Assembly (NCBI RefSeq): GCF_017811155.1
Contig: NZ_JACVCV010000012.1
Span: 114,160 to 178,159, forward strand
Source of the DNA: Lunatimonas salinarum
Lineage (GTDB): Bacteria; Bacteroidota; Bacteroidia; Cytophagales; Cyclobacteriaceae
Length of the DNA stretch: 64,000 nucleotides
Direction of reading: 5' to 3'
The notes under the pieces are model-generated. The model made no database searches. It saw only the letters and a program-made list of their open reading frames with translations, and was not told the DNA's origin. The position numbers were made by a program, and so were the translations under genes. Shown in pieces: positions 53,892 through 62,943 of this stretch; within the stretch, counting starts at the first letter, position 1; each line of letters starts with the position of its first letter.

Positions 53892-54761
53892 CTAGGTGGG
53901 CAGCGGAACAAAATCGGATTCCCCTTCGATCTTGGGGAATTTTTGCGCCTGCCACCGTTCCTTGGCTCCTTCGATGACTTCCCGGTCGGAATGGATAAAA
54001 TTCCAATAAATAAAGCGCTCCTCCGGAAAGGGGTCTCCACCAAACAGGTAAATGGTCGTGTTTGCACCGATCTCAAAGGAACACAGTTTGGCGTTCTCTG
54101 CAATCAAAATCTGCCTAGCACCAAAGGTGTTTCCCTCAGCTTTGATTTCTCCGTTTAATATATACAGACCGCTTTCACCAAACAACCCGTTGCCGATATC
54201 CAACATACGGGGCTCCGTAGACTTTATCTCAATCATGTACAGGGGACTATAGACCGGAACAGGAGACTTTTTGCCTAATGCCTCACCGGCGATCAATTTA
54301 AACTGAACACCTTTATCTTCCCATTGGGGGATTTCTTCGGCTGCCACGTGTACAAAGCTGGGTTCGATGTTCTCCGTGTGTTTTGGCAATGCCACCCAAA
54401 TCTGAAGTCCATGCAGGTTTTTTTCAATTCCGCGAAGGTAGTCAGGGGTGCGTTCAGAGTGTACGACTCCCTTTCCGGCGGTCATCCAGTTTACTGCTCC
54501 GGGTTTGATTTCCACGTTTGAGCCCACGGAATCCCGGTGCATGATGCTGCCTTCAAATAAAAAAGTAAGGGTTGACAGCCCAATGTGTGGATGAGGCGGC
54601 ACGTCAAAGTTTTCGGACGCTGAGAGGGTTACCGGTCCCATGTGATCTATAAACGCAAAAGGCCCGACCATGCGCTTTTTCCGAAAGGGAAGCAGCCTTC
54701 CTACCATAAAGCTACCTATAGACCTTTCCCTTTCCTCAATGATTAGTTGAATGTTTGACAT
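53892..54761 (-). CDS. Pirin-family bicupin
   Basis: A 289-residue protein of the pirin family, iron-binding bicupins that act as quercetin dioxygenase-like enzymes or redox-sensitive regulators. The metal-binding N-terminal cupin is visible: 'FDVPPHPHIGLSTLTFLFEG' near residue 55, then 'HRDSVGSN' and 'GKGVVHSERTP' near residue 100. The C-terminal cupin spans about 165-255, then 'GDPFPEERFIYWNFIHSDRE'. It is divergent from a sulfatase, with an inverted repeat between them that may bind a regulator. Confidence 0.92.
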   Translation of the reverse strand: MSNIQLIIEERERSIGSFMVGRLLPFRKKRMVGPFAFIDHMGPVTLSASENFDVPPHPHIGLSTLTFLFEGSIMHRDSVGSNVEIKPGAVNWMTAGKGVVHSERTPDYLRGIEKNLHGLQIWVALPKHTENIEPSFVHVAAEEIPQWEDKGVQFKLIAGEALGKKSPVPVYSPLYMIEIKSTEPRMLDIGNGLFGESGLYILNGEIKAEGNTFGARQILIAENAKLCSFEIGANTTIYLFGGDPFPEERFIYWNFIHSDREVIEGAKERWQAQKFPKIEGESDFVPLPT

Positions 54762-54785
54762 AACCCAATATTTTCATGAATATAC

Positions 54786-54811
54786 AATCTGTTTGGGTAT
54801 CTGAACAGATT
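54786..54811. promoter_or_regulatory. Inverted repeat, candidate operator between pirin and sulfatase genes
   Basis: Perfect arms AATCTGTT and AACAGATT are separated by ten bases in the divergent promoter region. This fits a dimeric repressor site that could control both genes. Confidence 0.45.
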
Positions 54812-54851
54812 TTATGGTGTTTTAGTAAATCCATCCCTAAATAATCAAAGC

Positions 54852-56738
54852 ATGTACAAAGTCATTCTCTGCTGCTTGGGACTTTCGATGCTTTCCTGCG
54901 CACATCCTGAGCTAAGTCTTCCGCCACCCAATATCCTTTGGATTACGCACGAGGACATGAGTCCAATTTACGGATGTTATGGGGACGGGTATGCACGAAC
55001 ACCGAATTTAGATGCCCTTTCCGCCAAAAGCATTCGTTTTACCAACGCCTTTGCGAATGCGCCCATTTGTGCGCCGGCCAGGTCTACGCTGATTACGGGG
55101 ATGTATGCCACTTCGCTTGGAACACAGCACTTACGGTCTGAGATACCACTTCCAGAAGGATTTAAAATTCTTCCGCAGGTGTTGCAGGATGTCGGGTATT
55201 ATACCTCTAATCAAGTAAAAACCGATTACAATTTTTCTCCTGAGGGGAGATGGGACGATAGTAGCCCAACGGCTCATTGGAGAAATCGGCCCGAGGGCAA
55301 GCCGTTTTTCAGCGTCGTTAATTTTATGATAACGCACGAAGGACCTACCAACGCACTACGGACCGCCGATACGGAAAGCTTAAACGAGTGGAGTGATCCG
55401 GAAAAGGCGGTATTGCCGCCCTACATACCTGACACCCCGCGGATGAGACAGATTTGGGCGCACATGTACGACCTCTTGGCGGTATTTGATCAAGGCGTGG
55501 GGCGACTTATGGCAGAACTGGAGGAGGATGGTTTACTGGACAATACCATTGTGTTTGTGTTTTCCGACCATGGCCATGGTGTACCAGGGCACAAGCGTTG
55601 GCTGAACAGAGCGGGATTGCAGGTCCCTTTTCTACTGCACATTCCAGATAAATACCGTCATTTGGCTCCCCATTTATCGGGAGAAGAAACCGATCAAATG
55701 GTTTCTTTTGTGGATTTCGCCCCCACCGTAATCGGGTTGGCCGGTGCGAAGGTGCCGGATCGGATGGAAGGGCGTGATTTTTTAGCCAGGAAGCCTTCCC
55801 GTGCTGCCTATAGTTTTGGCTACAGAGACCGGGCTGACGACTGCTATGAAGTTGCCAGGTCTGTTTTTGATGGGAGATACCTGTATGTCCGGCATTTTAT
55901 GCCGCAGCTTCCGTATTATCAAAGGGCCATTATCTTTCAGAAGCAAGGTAGTTACGAAGAATTCAATCGCTTAAAGGACTTGGGTCGGTTACCGGTGTCG
56001 ACCGCTAAAATGATGCAGCAAAAGCCATTGGAAGAACTATATGATCTTTGGGAGGATCCACACGAGCAACGGAACTTGATAGGAGACCATGGTTTCGCCG
56101 CACGAGTTGATAGCTTAAAGACCGAATTGATTGACTGGATGGTGCGTCATCGGGATACCGGAATTTTGACGGAAGGGATTATGATGGAGGGGGCACTTGC
56201 CCAAGGTGTGTCGGTATACGAGTTTGCCCGGCAAATTCCGGAAGCGGACTTTCGCCGGATGGTAGCGGCCGCATACAAAGTGGGGCAGGTGGGGGCTATC
56301 GATGAGTTGCTGCCTCTTTTACAGGATAATTTGGACGTGGTGCGCTTTTGGGCCCTCGTTGCGTTGGATGCCTCGGGCAATCACTCGGAAGCCGTGTGGC
56401 AGCGTCTCTCGGAACTTTTGGTCGACAGTTCAGCTTCCGTGGCGATCAAAGCCGCCGAAATTATGGTAAGGCAGCGCGGAGATCCTCAGGCATTGGGCGT
56501 TTTGGAGACCATGCTGAAAGGATCCTACGAACCTGTTGTTTTGCAGGCAGCCATCAGCGTGCGGCAATTGGAAGAAAAGGCTTTGCCGCTGCTATCGGTT
56601 ATTCAGGAGGAGGTTTTTCCCAATTATGCAGGAGATGTTTGGGGCCGTTATCGAAGCTGGAGTTATCCGATGTTTATCGGGATGGCGCTGGATCAGGCCC
56701 AGCTAAACTGCGGCGTGGCCATTCCCCTGCAGCGTTAA
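54852..56738 (+). CDS. Sulfatase (heparan N-sulfatase-like) with C-terminal HEAT repeats, lipoprotein
   Basis: A 628-residue lipoprotein (C16 in 'LSC'). The S1 sulfatase domain has its formylglycine cysteine C73 in 'CAPARSTLITGM', the C-x-P-A-R form, 'ITHEDMS' near residue 31 and 'FSDHGHGVPGHKRW' near 237. The 'CAPAR' motif with 'DMSPIYGCYGDGYARTPNLD' is typical of the N-sulfoglucosamine sulfohydrolase-like (S1_8) group. Residues from about 440 on form HEAT-like repeats ('VVRFWALVALDASGN', 'VAIKAAEIMVRQRGD'), which may bind a partner or substrate. It is followed after 27 bases by an FAD dehydrogenase. Confidence 0.9.
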   Translation: MYKVILCCLGLSMLSCAHPELSLPPPNILWITHEDMSPIYGCYGDGYARTPNLDALSAKSIRFTNAFANAPICAPARSTLITGMYATSLGTQHLRSEIPLPEGFKILPQVLQDVGYYTSNQVKTDYNFSPEGRWDDSSPTAHWRNRPEGKPFFSVVNFMITHEGPTNALRTADTESLNEWSDPEKAVLPPYIPDTPRMRQIWAHMYDLLAVFDQGVGRLMAELEEDGLLDNTIVFVFSDHGHGVPGHKRWLNRAGLQVPFLLHIPDKYRHLAPHLSGEETDQMVSFVDFAPTVIGLAGAKVPDRMEGRDFLARKPSRAAYSFGYRDRADDCYEVARSVFDGRYLYVRHFMPQLPYYQRAIIFQKQGSYEEFNRLKDLGRLPVSTAKMMQQKPLEELYDLWEDPHEQRNLIGDHGFAARVDSLKTELIDWMVRHRDTGILTEGIMMEGALAQGVSVYEFARQIPEADFRRMVAAAYKVGQVGAIDELLPLLQDNLDVVRFWALVALDASGNHSEAVWQRLSELLVDSSASVAIKAAEIMVRQRGDPQALGVLETMLKGSYEPVVLQAAISVRQLEEKALPLLSVIQEEVFPNYAGDVWGRYRSWSYPMFIGMALDQAQLNCGVAIPLQR

Positions 56739-56765
56739 ATTTACCTTTTTGACTAAAAAATAGTG

Positions 56766-58157
56766 ATGGATACTGTCGACAGCCTTCTTGAACGTATAGT
56801 GGACATCGTGGGAGCAGATAACGTGTTGTTGGGCGAAGAGTTGTCGAACCACTTTGCCCATATATGGCAGACACACATTCCTTTGCGGGCGACCGCAGTG
56901 GTATTGCCTACCTGTGTAGAGCAGGTGTCCCCTATATTGACGCTATGCAATCAGCACGAAATGTCCGTGGTGGTGCATGGAGGACGGACCAATATGGTCG
57001 GCAGCACCGAGACAGATGGGTCGGAGTTGGTGATTTCCATGGAAAGATTGAACCGGATTTTGGAAATTGACTCGGATAGCAAGACCGTAACGGTAGAGGC
57101 AGGTGTGATATTGGAAAACCTACATCGGGCTGTTCAGGAAGTTGGCTTGATGTTTCCGATCACTTACGGCGCAAAAGGCTCTGCCCAGGTTGGTGGCATG
57201 ATCGCTACCAATGCGGGTGGATTGCGGGTTTTCCGCTATGGGATGACCAGGCAGTGGGTATTGGGACTGGAAGCGGTTCTGGCTGACGGTACCGTGATTT
57301 CGTCGATGAAAAAACTGGTCAAGGACAATTCCGGCCCGGATTTGAAGCAACTTTTTATCGGCTCAGAGGGCACATTGGGAGTAGTGACGAGCGCGGTGTT
57401 GCGCTTGTGTCGGCCTCCTGCCAATCAGCAAACAGCTTTTGTGGCATTGGAGGATTACCCTGCTGTGTTGCGGTTTTTGAAATTCATGGAGCAGGAACTG
57501 GGATCAGCTCTTACGGCCTTTGAAATCATATGGAAGGACACTTATCGGAATATGTGTGGTATGTTGAAGGGTGGGGGTATTCCACTTGCCTTTGATTATC
57601 CCCTGTATGTACTGCTGGAGACGTCTGGAGATGCATCTTCGTGTGGTGCGGGCAGACTAGAGGACTTATTGGAGAAATGCCTATTGCGTGGAGATGTGTT
57701 GGATGCGGTTGTTGCAGGTTCAGAAACACAGCAGGCCTTATTTTGGCGCATTCGTGAGGATGTAGACCATATTGTTTCCCAATGCACGCACGATCAACAT
57801 TTCGATGTGAGCTTACCGGTGGCGGATATTGGAGCCTATGTGGATCGGGTTACCGCTGCGTTGGACAGGGTTTTGGAAGTGGACAAGTATTTTGTCTATG
57901 GGCATATGGCCGATGGGAATATGCATTTGGTGGTAAGTAAGACAGTTGGTTCGGAGGAGTTAAAGGAACGGGTAAACCATATCGTATACACGCCACTTCG
58001 CGAATATGGAGGGTCGATTTCGGCCGAGCACGGCATCGGATTGCATAAAAAGCCCTATCTAGGCTATTGCCGAAACCCGGAGGAAATGCAGCTTATGTGT
58101 ACGCTAAAAAATGCGCTGGATCCGAAAGGTATTTTGAACCCAGGGAAAATACTATAA
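56766..58157 (+). CDS. FAD-linked D-2-hydroxyacid dehydrogenase (GlcD/D2HGDH-like)
   Basis: A 463-residue flavoprotein of the VAO/GlcD family. The FAD_binding_4 domain (about 40-215) holds 'VVVHGGRTNMVGSTETDG' near 65 and 'GAKGSAQVGGMIATNAGG' near 138. The C-terminal FAD-linked oxidase domain has 'YGHMADGNMHLVVSK' near 377 and 'SISAEHGIGLHKKPYLG' near 420. It probably oxidises D-lactate, glycolate or D-2-hydroxyglutarate. It starts 27 bases after the sulfatase, ATG at 56766 just inside a possible GTG at 56763. The sulfatase and oxidase need not act on the same substrate. Confidence 0.92.
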   Translation: MDTVDSLLERIVDIVGADNVLLGEELSNHFAHIWQTHIPLRATAVVLPTCVEQVSPILTLCNQHEMSVVVHGGRTNMVGSTETDGSELVISMERLNRILEIDSDSKTVTVEAGVILENLHRAVQEVGLMFPITYGAKGSAQVGGMIATNAGGLRVFRYGMTRQWVLGLEAVLADGTVISSMKKLVKDNSGPDLKQLFIGSEGTLGVVTSAVLRLCRPPANQQTAFVALEDYPAVLRFLKFMEQELGSALTAFEIIWKDTYRNMCGMLKGGGIPLAFDYPLYVLLETSGDASSCGAGRLEDLLEKCLLRGDVLDAVVAGSETQQALFWRIREDVDHIVSQCTHDQHFDVSLPVADIGAYVDRVTAALDRVLEVDKYFVYGHMADGNMHLVVSKTVGSEELKERVNHIVYTPLREYGGSISAEHGIGLHKKPYLGYCRNPEEMQLMCTLKNALDPKGILNPGKIL

Positions 58158-58158
58158 A

Positions 58159-58193
58159 GCTCCGAAGAGGCCTTCAGTGGGCTTCTTCGGAGC
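58159..58193. terminator. Hairpin between convergent FAD dehydrogenase and DUF5009 genes
   Basis: A ten-base stem GCTCCGAAGA/TCTTCGGAGC with an inner GCC/GGC pair lies between the convergent gene ends. It lacks a T-run, so it may be a weak or factor-assisted terminator. Confidence 0.45.
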
Positions 58194-58205
58194 ATAGGCC
58201 AGGTG

Positions 58206-59375
58206 TTAGACCTTGATGAATATCTTTTTGCGGTAGAGGATATACAAGAATAACCAAACCAGTAGTAACGCACCGAACGCTTCAAATACGCGGTGCCATT
58301 CCTCTGGTAGGGGGCTGTAGAGTCCATAGAACAACTTTCGGGAGGTATAGCCAAAGTTGATAAAGCTGTAGCCAAAATAGATGGTCAGGGAGTTTAATCC
58401 GATCACCTGGAAAAAGAAGGCCCACTTGCGTATCTTCCAAACATCGATCACGGTATAGAAAGCCATCAGAAATAGAAAGGCCATACCGGCAGTGAGCAAT
58501 ACGAAGGAGCTGCTCCAAAGGTGCTTGTTGATGGGGAAATGCAAGCCCCAAACCAATCCAACACCAATGCCAACGACGCCTGCAAGGCTGAGCCATTTGA
58601 TTTTATTGACTTCTGAAGCGTTGTTGGCGAGGATTGCTCCGGCTAAACTACCCAGAATGGTCAGGCACATGGCCGGAAACTGGGTGAGCAGGCCGAGCTC
58701 GTCGTAGGTTCCCTGAAGTAACCTGCCGGGAAGGAATGTCCGGTCAAACCAACCCACCAGATTCCCCTCGAAACTTAGGTCACCGGCCCCGTAGCCCGGT
58801 ACAGGGATCAGGAAAAGCGCCGCATAGTACGCCACTAGTATGCCAATGGCCCAGCCCAATCGCTGTAGCCCGTTGAAGTTGAGAAAAAGCACGGTGGTGA
58901 CAAAGGAGGCAAGGCCTATGCGGCCCAAGACCGAGCCGAGGCGGATTTGGGATGGCTCAAAAAAAGGGATGGGAGCATTTTTAAACAGAATGCCCAAACA
59001 GATTAGAATAAGCATTCGCTTTAGCGCCTTTTTGTAAAGTAGTTGTTTTTCCAGCCCCAAAGCCATGCCTTTGTTTAGGGAAAAAACCAATGATACGCCT
59101 GCCATAAACAGGAACAGGGGGAAGATAAAATCGTAAAACGTAAACCCATTCCAAGCGGGGTGGGTGAGCTGATCGGCTATCCAATCCACCGCTGCCAATC
59201 CGGTCTTTCCCTTTAGGAGCACCAAGAAGGTTCCTCCTCCTGATATCAAGAGCATGTCAAAACCTCTTAGGGCATCTAAAGAAAGTAGTCGTTTGTTGCT
59301 GCCTCCGGGCTGATGGGTGTTGCTGGCAAAATCCGGAGAGCTGATGTCAAGATTAGGCTGGGGGGAGTTTTTCAT
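58206..59375 (-). CDS. DUF5009 / HGSNAT-family membrane acyltransferase
   Basis: A 389-residue protein with ten or eleven transmembrane segments. It opens with the family hallmark 'LLSLDALRGFDMLLISGGG' near residue 30 and 'FDFIFPLFLFMAGVSLVF' near 80. Relatives are the heparan-alpha-glucosaminide N-acetyltransferases and NagX-like proteins of amino-sugar loci. It may acetylate an amino sugar at the membrane. Nearby genes (a heparan N-sulfatase-like protein, nagB and an FHS sugar permease) support an amino-sugar role, though the nagB operon is on the opposite strand. Confidence 0.85.
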   Translation of the reverse strand: MKNSPQPNLDISSPDFASNTHQPGGSNKRLLSLDALRGFDMLLISGGGTFLVLLKGKTGLAAVDWIADQLTHPAWNGFTFYDFIFPLFLFMAGVSLVFSLNKGMALGLEKQLLYKKALKRMLILICLGILFKNAPIPFFEPSQIRLGSVLGRIGLASFVTTVLFLNFNGLQRLGWAIGILVAYYAALFLIPVPGYGAGDLSFEGNLVGWFDRTFLPGRLLQGTYDELGLLTQFPAMCLTILGSLAGAILANNASEVNKIKWLSLAGVVGIGVGLVWGLHFPINKHLWSSSFVLLTAGMAFLFLMAFYTVIDVWKIRKWAFFFQVIGLNSLTIYFGYSFINFGYTSRKLFYGLYSPLPEEWHRVFEAFGALLLVWLFLYILYRKKIFIKV

Positions 59376-59932
59376 TTTGGGTGAATTGGTTGCTTTTTCC
59401 GTTTAAATGTCTGGGATGCTATTTTATACTATTTGGGTGAGTTTTGCAGTCAATTTATTTCTATTAATTGGATTATAAAAGTATTTTTATCGGATGGTCA
59501 ATAAAATATTTGCTGTTGGGTTTTCTAGGTTGCCAGCTTTTTGGTACGTAACCGTTATATTCGCATGGAAAAAATGAAACTTCGATTTACGGAAAACTAA
59601 ATTTGATGTAACCCAAAGCTTTTACGAAAGACAGATACAACCGATCGATGAAGCGAAATGGACACCTACGGTGAGCTTGGCTTGTGAATACGGGTAAGAA
59701 GCAGGATTTTGTCGGATTTGGCTTACTGACACCTTAAATTTTCGCTAACTTACGCTTGGATTTGAGTCGTTGAAACCCGCCCAAGTAGCTCGAGATGGCT
59801 ATCACCGCTATACAGTTCGCAAGATAGGTACCCGTTTTCTATCGCTTGCGTCATTTCGGTTCGATTTTGGGAGGGAGTTAGTTAATGAGCATGCCTATAA
59901 ATTATTTATTACCAATTATTTAAACAGTATAC
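59376..59932. other. Long intergenic region upstream of nagB
   Basis: About 560 bases. A -7-like TATATTCG lies at 59556-59563. After it come short open stretches ('TQSFYERQIQPID' and 'WTPTVSLACEYG') broken by stops, which could be a decayed gene, but I cannot name a family. The reading frame at 59770-59985 is not convincing. The AT-rich bases before 59933 probably hold the nagB promoter. Confidence 0.4.
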
Positions 59933-60667
59933 ATGGAAGTAATCGTATCCTCCGATCCAAAGGAGTTGGGGCAAAAAAGCGGTAGTGCTGCAGGAGAACT
60001 CATCCGAAAGGCAATCGCCGAAAGGGGTGAAGCAAATATCATTTTGGCTACCGGAACCAGCCAATTTGAAACCATCAATCAACTGCTACAGGAAAAAGGG
60101 ATAGCATGGGACAAGGTAACCATGTTTCACTTGGACGAATATTTGGGGTTGCCCATTACCCATCCGGCGAGCTTTCGCAAGTACTTAAAGGAGCGTTTCT
60201 TGGATCAGGTTGGTCAGCTTGCCGCCTATTACCTGATAGATGGTGAGGCAGATCCAGCGGAAGAAATCGATAGGTTGGGGCATCTGATTGCCTCAAAGCC
60301 CATCGATGTGGCGTTGGTTGGCATCGGAGAAAACGGGCATTTGGCCTTTAATGATCCACCTGCTGATTTTGACACGGAAAAGCCCTACCTGGTGGTAGAC
60401 TTGGATGAAGCGTGCCGCAAGCAGCAATTGGGCGAAGGATGGTTTCCGGATTTTGACGCTGTTCCGAAGCAAGCCATCAGCATGTCTATCCGACAGATCA
60501 TGAAATCTGCCGCGATCATCTGTTCGGTGCCCGATGAGCGAAAGGCAAAGGCAGTGCAGGAATGCGTGGAAAACGAGGTAAGCAATATCCATCCTGCTTC
60601 TATCCTGCAACAGCATCCGCAATGTATGTTGTATTTAGACAAGGCTTCTGCCTCTCTTTTGAAATAA
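59933..60667 (+). CDS. nagB: Glucosamine-6-phosphate deaminase
   Basis: A 244-residue NagB-family enzyme that converts glucosamine 6-phosphate to fructose 6-phosphate and ammonia. Key motifs are 'LATGTSQFETINQLLQ' near residue 39 (phosphate loop), 'FHLDEYLGLP' near 65 and 'GIGENGHLAFNDPP' near 129, whose Glu and His form the catalytic set. E. coli NagB has 266 residues; the shorter C terminus suggests a non-allosteric form. It starts an operon with an FHS-type sugar transporter 26 bases downstream. Confidence 0.92.
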   Translation: MEVIVSSDPKELGQKSGSAAGELIRKAIAERGEANIILATGTSQFETINQLLQEKGIAWDKVTMFHLDEYLGLPITHPASFRKYLKERFLDQVGQLAAYYLIDGEADPAEEIDRLGHLIASKPIDVALVGIGENGHLAFNDPPADFDTEKPYLVVDLDEACRKQQLGEGWFPDFDAVPKQAISMSIRQIMKSAAIICSVPDERKAKAVQECVENEVSNIHPASILQQHPQCMLYLDKASASLLK

Positions 60668-60693
60668 TCCTATCACCCAAAATAACCAAACCT

Positions 60694-62022
60694 GTGGCGT
60701 CCAAAACCCAAACTGTTGAAGTAGGCGCGCTCACGAAGCGACAAACCTATATTTCGATCGGCATCATCGGTGGACTGTTTTTTATCTTTGGCTTTGTGTC
60801 ATGGGTAAATGCCATCCTGATACCCTATTTCAAAGTGGCCTGCGAGCTCAACAACTTTCAGTCCTACCTGGTGGCCTTCGCTTTCTACATTTCCTATTTC
60901 GTCTTTTCAGTTCCAGCTTCCTATTTGCTGAAAGCTGTCGGATTCAAAAAGGGGATGAGTGTGGGTTTTTGGGTGATGGCGGTGGGGGCCTTTGTTTTTA
61001 TCCCTGCTGCGATGGGCCGAACCTACGAGATTTTTCTCCTAGGCTTATTCCTGATCGGAGCCGGTTTGGCGGTCCTTCAGACCGCGGCGAACCCCTATAT
61101 CACCATTTTGGGCCCGAAGGAGTCGGCCGCGCAACGCATCAGCATCATGGGTATACTGAACAAAGGGGCCGGTATCCTCGCTCCCTTGGTGTTTGCTGCC
61201 GTGGTGCTGCGGGTCACCGACGATGCCATGATCTCCCAATTGGACACCTTGGATGTGGCCACTAAAGATCAGTATCTGGACGAGCTGATCGGAAGGGTGA
61301 TATTGCCCTATACATTGGTAGGTATTTCGTTGGTGGTTTTGGGTGTGTTGGTGCGTTTGTCTCCGTTGCCCGAAATCAACACCGAACAGGAAACCGTAGA
61401 GGTAGCGCAATCAAACGCAAATAAAACCCATATCTTTCAGTTTCCGCATTTGATCCTGGGAGCGGTTGCCATTTTCCTGCACGTGGGTACTCAGGTGATT
61501 GCGATCGATACCATCATGAGTTATGCCATGTCGATGGGCATATCCATGTTGGATGCCAAGGTTTTCCCTTCTTACACCTTGGCAGGAATGATAGCCGGGT
61601 ACATTTTTGGCATTATTACCATTCCCAGGTTTATCCAACAGGTTAACGTGCTCAGGGCATTCACTACCATGGGGCTGTTGTTTACTTTTGGGATTTTGTT
61701 TTTGAGGGGTGAGGTAGGCCTGTTGGGGCTTGATGTAGATGTGTCTATCTGGTTTGTGGTGCTGCTCGGCTTTGCCAATTCGCTGGTTTGGGCGGGAATC
61801 TGGCCCTTGGCGTTGGATGGGCTGGGAAAGTTTACCAAACTGGGTGCGTCCATTTTGATCATGGGGCTGTGTGGAAATGCCATTTTACCGATGGTTTATG
61901 GGCATTATGCCGACGCTGTCGGCTTGAGAGAAGCTTACTGGGTATTGGTTCCTTGCTATCTGTACCTTATGTATTACGCGTTTTATGGTCATTTGATCAG
62001 GTCTTGGAGTCGAGTGAAATAG
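60694..62022 (+). CDS. FHS-family sugar:proton symporter (FucP/NagP-like), GTG start
   Basis: A 443-residue twelve-helix major-facilitator transporter. 'GGLFFIFGFVSWVNAILIPY', 'FYISYFVFSVPASYLLKAVGFKKGM', 'LQTAANPYITILGP' and 'RISIMGILNKGAG' are hallmarks of fucose/glucose/N-acetylglucosamine permeases of the FHS group. The preferred start is GTG at 60694, 26 bases after nagB; the open frame extends upstream without a likely start. Beside nagB, GlcNAc or glucosamine is the most likely substrate. Confidence 0.9.
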   Translation: MASKTQTVEVGALTKRQTYISIGIIGGLFFIFGFVSWVNAILIPYFKVACELNNFQSYLVAFAFYISYFVFSVPASYLLKAVGFKKGMSVGFWVMAVGAFVFIPAAMGRTYEIFLLGLFLIGAGLAVLQTAANPYITILGPKESAAQRISIMGILNKGAGILAPLVFAAVVLRVTDDAMISQLDTLDVATKDQYLDELIGRVILPYTLVGISLVVLGVLVRLSPLPEINTEQETVEVAQSNANKTHIFQFPHLILGAVAIFLHVGTQVIAIDTIMSYAMSMGISMLDAKVFPSYTLAGMIAGYIFGIITIPRFIQQVNVLRAFTTMGLLFTFGILFLRGEVGLLGLDVDVSIWFVVLLGFANSLVWAGIWPLALDGLGKFTKLGASILIMGLCGNAILPMVYGHYADAVGLREAYWVLVPCYLYLMYYAFYGHLIRSWSRVK

Positions 62023-62118
62023 ACATCGTGTTGGGTGGTTTACAGGCTGTTTGGGCAAAAAGACCTACATATTCAAAAATCCCTTTTCGTAAGTCACCCA
62101 GAGGGGTATCCCCGGGCT

Positions 62119-62141
62119 GGGTGTAGTTTGCAACTACACCC
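62119..62141. repeat. REP-like hairpin beside the RAYT gene
   Basis: A perfect ten-base stem GGGTGTAGTT/AACTACACCC with a three-base loop, 38 bases after the RAYT stop. It shares the core with 51398 and 62944. Confidence 0.82.
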
Positions 62142-62150
62142 TTCTATTAA

Positions 62151-62169
62151 TTCCAATTTGCAATTGGAA
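62151..62169. repeat. Second short hairpin next to the REP-like element
   Basis: TTCCAATT/AATTGGAA with loop TGC, nine bases after the REP-like hairpin. It may be part of the same unit or a terminator. Confidence 0.45.
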
Positions 62170-62179
62170 ATGGACGGAA

Positions 62180-62692
62180 TTACCAATAATCGACCTCTAT
62201 TAAGCCTTCTAACCCAGGATAATTCCTTGCGTTCGAACACATATAGTCTTCAGGTTTTTCCACGATTCCTGCCCTTACCGGATTCTCATGAATATAATTC
62301 ATTCTACTTTCGATCATTTCAGTTCGATAAAGTTCAATACCATGGTTTTCGTGTGTCCAAAATTGCATTTCACCGGCTCTTTTATTTAATTTAGCATGAT
62401 AAGCAAAAATCATCTTCAACCATTCCTTTCTGCTTTCCTGTGGATTCTCCAGTATCATTTTAAGCAATTTCTTGCTTGTAAACTTCTTGAAATCCCGTAC
62501 CCAACCTGACAATTTTCCGTCTTTTTGTTGAACAACCAAGTGAAGGTGATTGGTCATGATAACATAACCAAAGAGGAAAAGTCCCTTCTCCTTTCTACAA
62601 TAAGCCAGATTTTCCAAGATACAGTCCCTATACAGCTTTCTTGAAAACACATCTGCCCATCCAACCACTTGAAAAGTTAAAAAGTAGGGCAT
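62180..62692 (-). CDS. REP-associated tyrosine transposase (RAYT, IS200/IS605-like)
   Basis: A 170-residue protein of the Y1 transposase family. The HUH motif is 'TNHLHLVVQQ' near residue 47, and the catalytic tyrosine is in 'RMNYIHENPVRAG' near 130. This family excises or replicates short palindromic elements rather than a full insertion sequence. It lies between two REP-like hairpins (62119-62141 and 62944-62967) and just downstream of an 18-base palindrome (62704-62721). No terminal IS ends or target-site repeats were found. Confidence 0.9.
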   Translation of the reverse strand: MPYFLTFQVVGWADVFSRKLYRDCILENLAYCRKEKGLFLFGYVIMTNHLHLVVQQKDGKLSGWVRDFKKFTSKKLLKMILENPQESRKEWLKMIFAYHAKLNKRAGEMQFWTHENHGIELYRTEMIESRMNYIHENPVRAGIVEKPEDYMCSNARNYPGLEGLIEVDYW

Positions 62693-62703
62693 TTCCTGAT
62701 CTC

Positions 62704-62721
62704 CCCCGATAGCTATCGGGG
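62704..62721. repeat. Perfect 18-base palindrome upstream of the RAYT start
   Basis: CCCCGATAGC/GCTATCGGGG read as one continuous palindrome (the central GC is shared). It lies 12 bases from the RAYT ATG. It differs from the GGGTGTAGT-type hairpins. Confidence 0.8.
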
Positions 62722-62943
62722 TTGATAAGCCTCTCCCATAGCTGAAAATAGTTTATCCGCACGGAAATTACAAATGAATATAGAAGTCTATAAATAGAAG
62801 GAATGTTTTTTTTTCGGAGCCGTCTTCAAATCTCAGTCAGAAAGTCTTCAAAATGTCTGGTATGTGTTTACTAATAAATTCTTTCGTACGCCACTGCAAA
62901 TGGTAGGAAACGGATTACGTACTCCAAATAGATTAGAAATAGT
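62722..62943. other. AT-rich spacer between palindrome and REP-like hairpin
   Basis: No gene or RNA recognised in these bases, nor in 62968-63098. The whole gap between the RAYT start and the Cys-rich peptide is 567 bases. Confidence 0.5.

Noticed and set aside
59770..59985. A 71-codon plus-strand reading frame before and into nagB
   Set aside because: Its end overlaps the true nagB start in another frame and the product is not family-like.
62180..62692. A complete IS200/IS605 insertion sequence
   Set aside because: There is no TnpB gene and no clear element ends; the REP-like hairpins and the protein's type fit a domesticated RAYT instead.
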